A stretch of 64,000 nucleotides of DNA from Oscillospiraceae bacterium (lineage in GTDB: Bacteria; Bacillota; Clostridia; Oscillospirales; Oscillospiraceae): contig JAFYAU010000008.1 in the NCBI GenBank assembly GCA_017540565.1, positions 154,975 to 218,974 of the forward strand. Reading direction: 5' to 3'. Below the pieces are notes generated by a model, which was given only the letters and a program-made list of their open reading frames with translations, made no database searches and was not told the DNA's origin. Every line of letters starts with the position of its first letter. Positions within the stretch are counted from its first letter, which is position 1. Made by a program: the position numbers and the translations under genes. Below are positions 60,713 through 64,000 of this stretch, piece after piece.

Positions 60713-62161
60713 ATGAGAAGCATGAAACGGATCCTTTGCCTGATCCTGGTCCTGGCGATGATGGCGGCCCTGCCGATCCTGACCGCTGCGGCAGCAGGGA
60801 AAATGGCAGTCGGCGTCGCTACGGTGAATGCGTCTGCGCTGAATATGCGGACCGGCGCTGGAACGGACAACAGTGTTATCACTTCCATCGGACGAGGAGC
60901 CACCGTCGTGGTCCTTGAGAAGACCTCGGACACCTGGTACAAGGTGAGTTATAACGGTACATCCGGATATGTATGTGCCGAGTACCTGAGCGGGTTTTCC
61001 GCCACCGGCGAACTGAAGGCGTCGGGAAAGGTGAATGATTCCGATGTTAACGTCCGCAGTTCCGCCTCCACTTCCGGCTCCATCCTCGGAACGGCCTCCA
61101 GCGGGATGTCGGTGTCCGTGACCGGACTGGACAACGGCTGGTACAAGCTGAGCTATAACGAGAATACGGGTTATATCCGTTCCGATTATGTCGATCTGAC
61201 GAGCGGTTCAGGAAGTTCTTCTTCCAGTTCCTCTTCCTCTTCATCTTCGTCCTCCTCGTCCTCCTCTTCCTCTTCCCAGAGCACGGAGAGAAGCGGCAAG
61301 GTGAACGCCGATTATGTGAATTTCCGCAACGCCCCCTCTACCGATTCCTCCGTCATCCGGATGCTGAATTCGGGTACGGCCGTCACGGTCCTCGAGGAGA
61401 CGTCCGGCTGGTACAAGATCAGCTGCAGCGGGACCGTCGGATACATGAGCAGCAAGTATGTCACAGTGTCCGATTCAAGTTCCTCCTCGTCTTCCTCTTC
61501 CCAGTCGGGAAGCTCGTCCGAAACGAATGTCGAGACGATGAACGAGAAGGGAAAGGTCACCGGGAACTATGTGAACTTCCGTTCCGGTCCCTCTACCAAC
61601 TATAAAGTGATCGCAACCCTGAAGAAGGGAACGAAGGTGGATATCGTCGGCAAGACGTCCGGCTGGTACAAGATCAGCTACGGCGGGTCTACCGGCTATA
61701 TGAGTTCCACCTACGTGGCGGTTGATGACGGAACAGCAGCGGAAGACCCGGAACCCGTCCTGGCTTCTGTTGCGCCCACGAACTCCAAGGGCGCCGAAAT
61801 CGCCGAGTACACCAAGCAGTTTGCGGGATACCGGTACGTATACGGCGGGGCGAGCCCCTCCGACGGATTTGACTGCTCCGGTCTGGTCTACTATGTGTAC
61901 GGCAAGTTCGGATACAGTCTGCCTCACGGCGCTACCAGCCAGTACAACAAGCTGTCCCAGTATGTGGAAAAGAAGGATCTGCAGCCCGGCGATCTGGTGT
62001 TCTTCTCCAACAACGGGTTCGCCTCCATCACCCATGTGGGCATCTATCTGGGCAACAACAAGTTTATCCATGCCGCCGGAACGAGTATCGGCGTCATCAT
62101 CAGCGATCTGAGTTCCTCCTATTACACCAGCGTGTATTACGGAGCGAAGAGAGTCGTGTAA
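60713..62161 (+). CDS. Secreted SH3-domain NlpC/P60 peptidoglycan hydrolase
   Basis: A 482-residue secreted cysteine peptidase. It has a signal peptide (residues 1-26, ending in TAAAAG), four bacterial SH3 domains (about 30-100, 103-165, 200-262, 280-345), a poly-Ser linker of about 23 serines between the second and third and a shorter one after the third, and a C-terminal NlpC/P60 domain with Cys in FDCSGLVYYVYG, His in ITHVGIYLG and a further His in FIHAAG. It should cleave gamma-D-Glu-DAP peptide bonds in the wall. The site is GGGAGGTGCCTGT. The insertion sequence begins just past its stop. Confidence 0.9.
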   Translation: MRSMKRILCLILVLAMMAALPILTAAAAGKMAVGVATVNASALNMRTGAGTDNSVITSIGRGATVVVLEKTSDTWYKVSYNGTSGYVCAEYLSGFSATGELKASGKVNDSDVNVRSSASTSGSILGTASSGMSVSVTGLDNGWYKLSYNENTGYIRSDYVDLTSGSGSSSSSSSSSSSSSSSSSSSSSQSTERSGKVNADYVNFRNAPSTDSSVIRMLNSGTAVTVLEETSGWYKISCSGTVGYMSSKYVTVSDSSSSSSSSSQSGSSSETNVETMNEKGKVTGNYVNFRSGPSTNYKVIATLKKGTKVDIVGKTSGWYKISYGGSTGYMSSTYVAVDDGTAAEDPEPVLASVAPTNSKGAEIAEYTKQFAGYRYVYGGASPSDGFDCSGLVYYVYGKFGYSLPHGATSQYNKLSQYVEKKDLQPGDLVFFSNNGFASITHVGIYLGNNKFIHAAGTSIGVIISDLSSSYYTSVYYGAKRVV

Positions 62162-62205
62162 TACGAAAAGACATGAAAAGGGGCTGTCGCAAAATAGCCC
62201 TAAAG

Positions 62206-62255
62206 AAACAAGAAACCGAGGTGGCTGAAAACAGTCGCCTCGGCTTCTTGTTTTT
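62206..62255 (+). terminator. Hairpin terminator inside the IS left end
   Basis: AAACAAGAA-A-CCGAGG pairs with CCTCGG-C-TTCTTGTTT around a 16-nt loop, followed by TT. It would stop transcripts entering from the NlpC/P60 gene before they reach the transposase. Confidence 0.7.
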
Positions 62256-62269
62256 GGTATAATTAAAGT

Positions 62270-63838
62270 GTGAAATTCAAAAATACCGGGACATATTATG
62301 GCACATCTACCCGGGATGTGCAACTGTTAATCGATGAAAGTTTTGCGGAAAGGGTAATTCCCGCAGACGACAGCGTACGGCTCTTAGACCAGATAGTAGA
62401 GGAGATGGATCTGACCCCGTTAGAGAGAGCCTATGACGTACGCGGCCGGAAGCCCGCAACAGAGCCTGGCACGATGCTGAAGATCCTGCTGTATGCGAAC
62501 ATGGAAAGGAACTACGCGAGCCGTGGGATCAGCAGCGCCTGTCGGAGAGACATCAATTACATATGGCTGTTAAACGGAGCGCCGGCACCGAGTCATCATG
62601 AGATCGCGAGGTTCCGGAGCCAGAGACTGTCTCAATGTTCGGAAGAACTGTTTTACCAGCTGACGGAAAAGCTTAAGGAAGTCGGCGAGATACGGTATGA
62701 ACATCTGTTTGTGGACGGGACAAAGATAGAGGCTAACGCGAACAAATACAGCTTTGTCTGGAAGAAAAGCACGAACAGATACGAAGCCCGAAACGAGAAG
62801 AAACTAGAGACATGTTTTGAAGAATTAAGGCGGAAATACGGGATCGTATGCAGCAGCGCCGAAGAACTGGGGGCGGCAATGCTGTCGAGAGCAACGGGAC
62901 CGTTCGTATATGGCAGAGGACATCGGAAAACGGAACTGCAGAGAGATATGGAACAATGGCAGGAACTGCTGAAAAGGCGGCAAAAATACGCGAAATACCA
63001 GGAAACATTCAAAGGACGGAACAGTTTTTCGAAGACGGATCCGGACGCGACGTTCATGCATATGAAGGAAGACCATATGCGGAACGCGCAGCTGAAGCCG
63101 GGATACAATATACAGCTCGGGATAGAAGGAGAATACATCACGGGAGTGAGCGTATCCTGTGAACGAAGCGATCAGCTGACGCTCATACCGTTTATGGAGA
63201 ATCTTCGCAATCACGGTATAGAATACAGAGATGTAACAGCAGACGCCGGATATGAAAGCGAAGAGAACTACACGTATTTTGAGAACATCGGAACGGAATG
63301 CTACATCAAGCCGCAGAATTACGAACGGAGCAAGACGAAGAAATACAAGAGCAACATGGCTCTTCGGGAAAACATGGCCTACGATGCGGAACGGGACGAA
63401 TATACGTGTCAGGCGGGACAAAAGCTCCGGGCAAAACATGTCGGCAAGCGCAAGAGCAAGAGCGGATTTGAGAGCGAGATCACCTACTACGAATGTGACG
63501 ATTGCTCCGGCTGCCCACATAAGAAAAACTGCACCAGGTCAAAGGGCAACCGTCAGATCCATGTTTCCAAGCGATTCCTTACGCAACGGGCGGAATCTCT
63601 TGAACGGATCACCAGCAAAACAGGTGTACTTCTGCGTATGAACCGCTCCATCCAGTCCGAGGGCGCCTTTGGTGTAATCAAGCAGGATTACGGATACCGG
63701 CAGTTTCTGCTGCGCGGGAATCGGAAGGTAACCACGGAGATCCTGATGCTGGCCATGGCGTATAACATAAACAAACTGCATTCCAAAATACAGCAAAACC
63801 GTACGGGAACGCAGTTGTTTGAAAAAGATACGGCTTAG
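62270..63838 (+). CDS. IS1182-family transposase
   Basis: A complete 522-residue DDE transposase. The N-terminal VRLLDQIVEEMDLTPLE and the MLKILLYANMERNYASRGISSACRRDINYIWLLNG region are typical of IS1182. The acidic triad is likely Asp in EHLFVDGTKIEANANKY, Asp in VTADAGYESEENY and Glu in RSIQSEGAFGVIKQDYGYRQF; a Cys cluster CDDCSGCPHKKNCTRS near residue 415 is also family-typical. The start is taken as GTG 62270, with no ribosome binding site and a TATAAT at 62258-62263 so close that the mRNA could be leaderless. The frame is intact, so it may be active. Confidence 0.9.
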   Translation: MKFKNTGTYYGTSTRDVQLLIDESFAERVIPADDSVRLLDQIVEEMDLTPLERAYDVRGRKPATEPGTMLKILLYANMERNYASRGISSACRRDINYIWLLNGAPAPSHHEIARFRSQRLSQCSEELFYQLTEKLKEVGEIRYEHLFVDGTKIEANANKYSFVWKKSTNRYEARNEKKLETCFEELRRKYGIVCSSAEELGAAMLSRATGPFVYGRGHRKTELQRDMEQWQELLKRRQKYAKYQETFKGRNSFSKTDPDATFMHMKEDHMRNAQLKPGYNIQLGIEGEYITGVSVSCERSDQLTLIPFMENLRNHGIEYRDVTADAGYESEENYTYFENIGTECYIKPQNYERSKTKKYKSNMALRENMAYDAERDEYTCQAGQKLRAKHVGKRKSKSGFESEITYYECDDCSGCPHKKNCTRSKGNRQIHVSKRFLTQRAESLERITSKTGVLLRMNRSIQSEGAFGVIKQDYGYRQFLLRGNRKVTTEILMLAMAYNINKLHSKIQQNRTGTQLFEKDTA

Positions 63839-64000
63839 ATTTTCACAAAACTGAGAACCCGCCTTTTGAGAGCAGGCTTTTCAAGGCGTGCTCTAGTCGG
63901 TATCTCGACAGTTTTCCACAGGTCAGGAATTCTGTCATTTTTTTGTGCCTTTCGGGCAAGAAAAAGGAGCTGCGCAAAAAATACATTTTGCGACAGCTCC

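Larger units (their letters stand above)
62180..64000 (+). mobile_element. IS1182-family insertion sequence, right end at or beyond the window edge
   Basis: The left terminal repeat GGGGCTGTCGCAAAAT (62180-62195) matches the reverse complement of the right end (63985-64000) at 15 of 16 positions. The transposase lies between. The element may end at exactly 64000 or just past it, so the target duplication cannot be checked. The left end lies 18 bases past the NlpC/P60 stop and does not break it. The left part also has a strong hairpin terminator at 62206-62255. Confidence 0.85.

Noticed and set aside
61212..61277. Repetitive tract that might suggest a repeat array
   Set aside because: It is a serine-codon simple sequence within a gene, without spacers; not CRISPR.

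Overview
The window is a GC-rich bacterial chromosome segment from a low-G+C-type lineage that is itself GC-rich, most likely an anaerobic Clostridia member related to Oscillospirales. This rests on strong GGAGG ribosome binding sites with ATG/GTG/TTG starts, the DapL lysine route, a type III pantothenate kinase, zinc-type S14, an IreB homologue, an UPF0210/ACT pair, MntP, and an arginine/glycine tail on S3. The taxonomic call is an inference; no rRNA gene is present. I found no tRNA, rRNA, CRISPR array or prophage.

Region 1 (1-9.97 kb) is metabolic. The end of carB is followed by dapF-dapL, converging on an UPF0210 gene (interrupted by an in-frame TGA) with its ACT partner and an HD nucleotidase. 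Then come an aminotransferase and trpS, facing a small Cys protein, pepF and coaX. Region 2 (10-17 kb) is the most unusual part: rlmA, then an orphan molybdopterin enzyme resembling the large subunit of pyrogallol transhydroxylase, divergent from a thiolase-SDR pair whose promoter has MerR-type geometry, then a TauE/SafE permease. Region 3 (17-28 kb) holds a two-component system preceded by a small membrane protein, a D,D-peptidase-like protein with degenerate motifs, a DUF1292 protein, an S41 protease, mntP, dnaE and a TPR protein.

Region 4 (28.3-36.4 kb) is a complete peptide-type ABC importer (substrate-binding lipoprotein, two permeases, two ATPases). A hairpin and terminator separate the binding-protein gene from the permeases, and the second permease carries an insertion of about 200 residues. 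Region 5 (36.95-52.98 kb) is one long S10-spc-alpha ribosomal super-operon: rpsJ to rpsZ, rpsH to rplO, secY-adk-map-KOW-infA-rpmJ, then rpsM-rpsK-rpsD-rpoA-rplQ. It has a strong promoter, a leader of about 320 nt with a possible attenuator, and two structured intergenic spacers.

Region 6 (53-64 kb) carries secA, a second peptide-binding lipoprotein, cytidine deaminase, ireB, an ABC exporter, a small conserved protein, a secreted SH3/NlpC-P60 cell-wall hydrolase, and an IS1182-type insertion sequence that fills the last 1.8 kb to the window edge. Much of the window is housekeeping. The items that merit follow-up are the TGA-containing UPF0210 gene, the orphan molybdoenzyme with its divergent thiolase/SDR operon, and the structured RNAs of the ribosomal operon.
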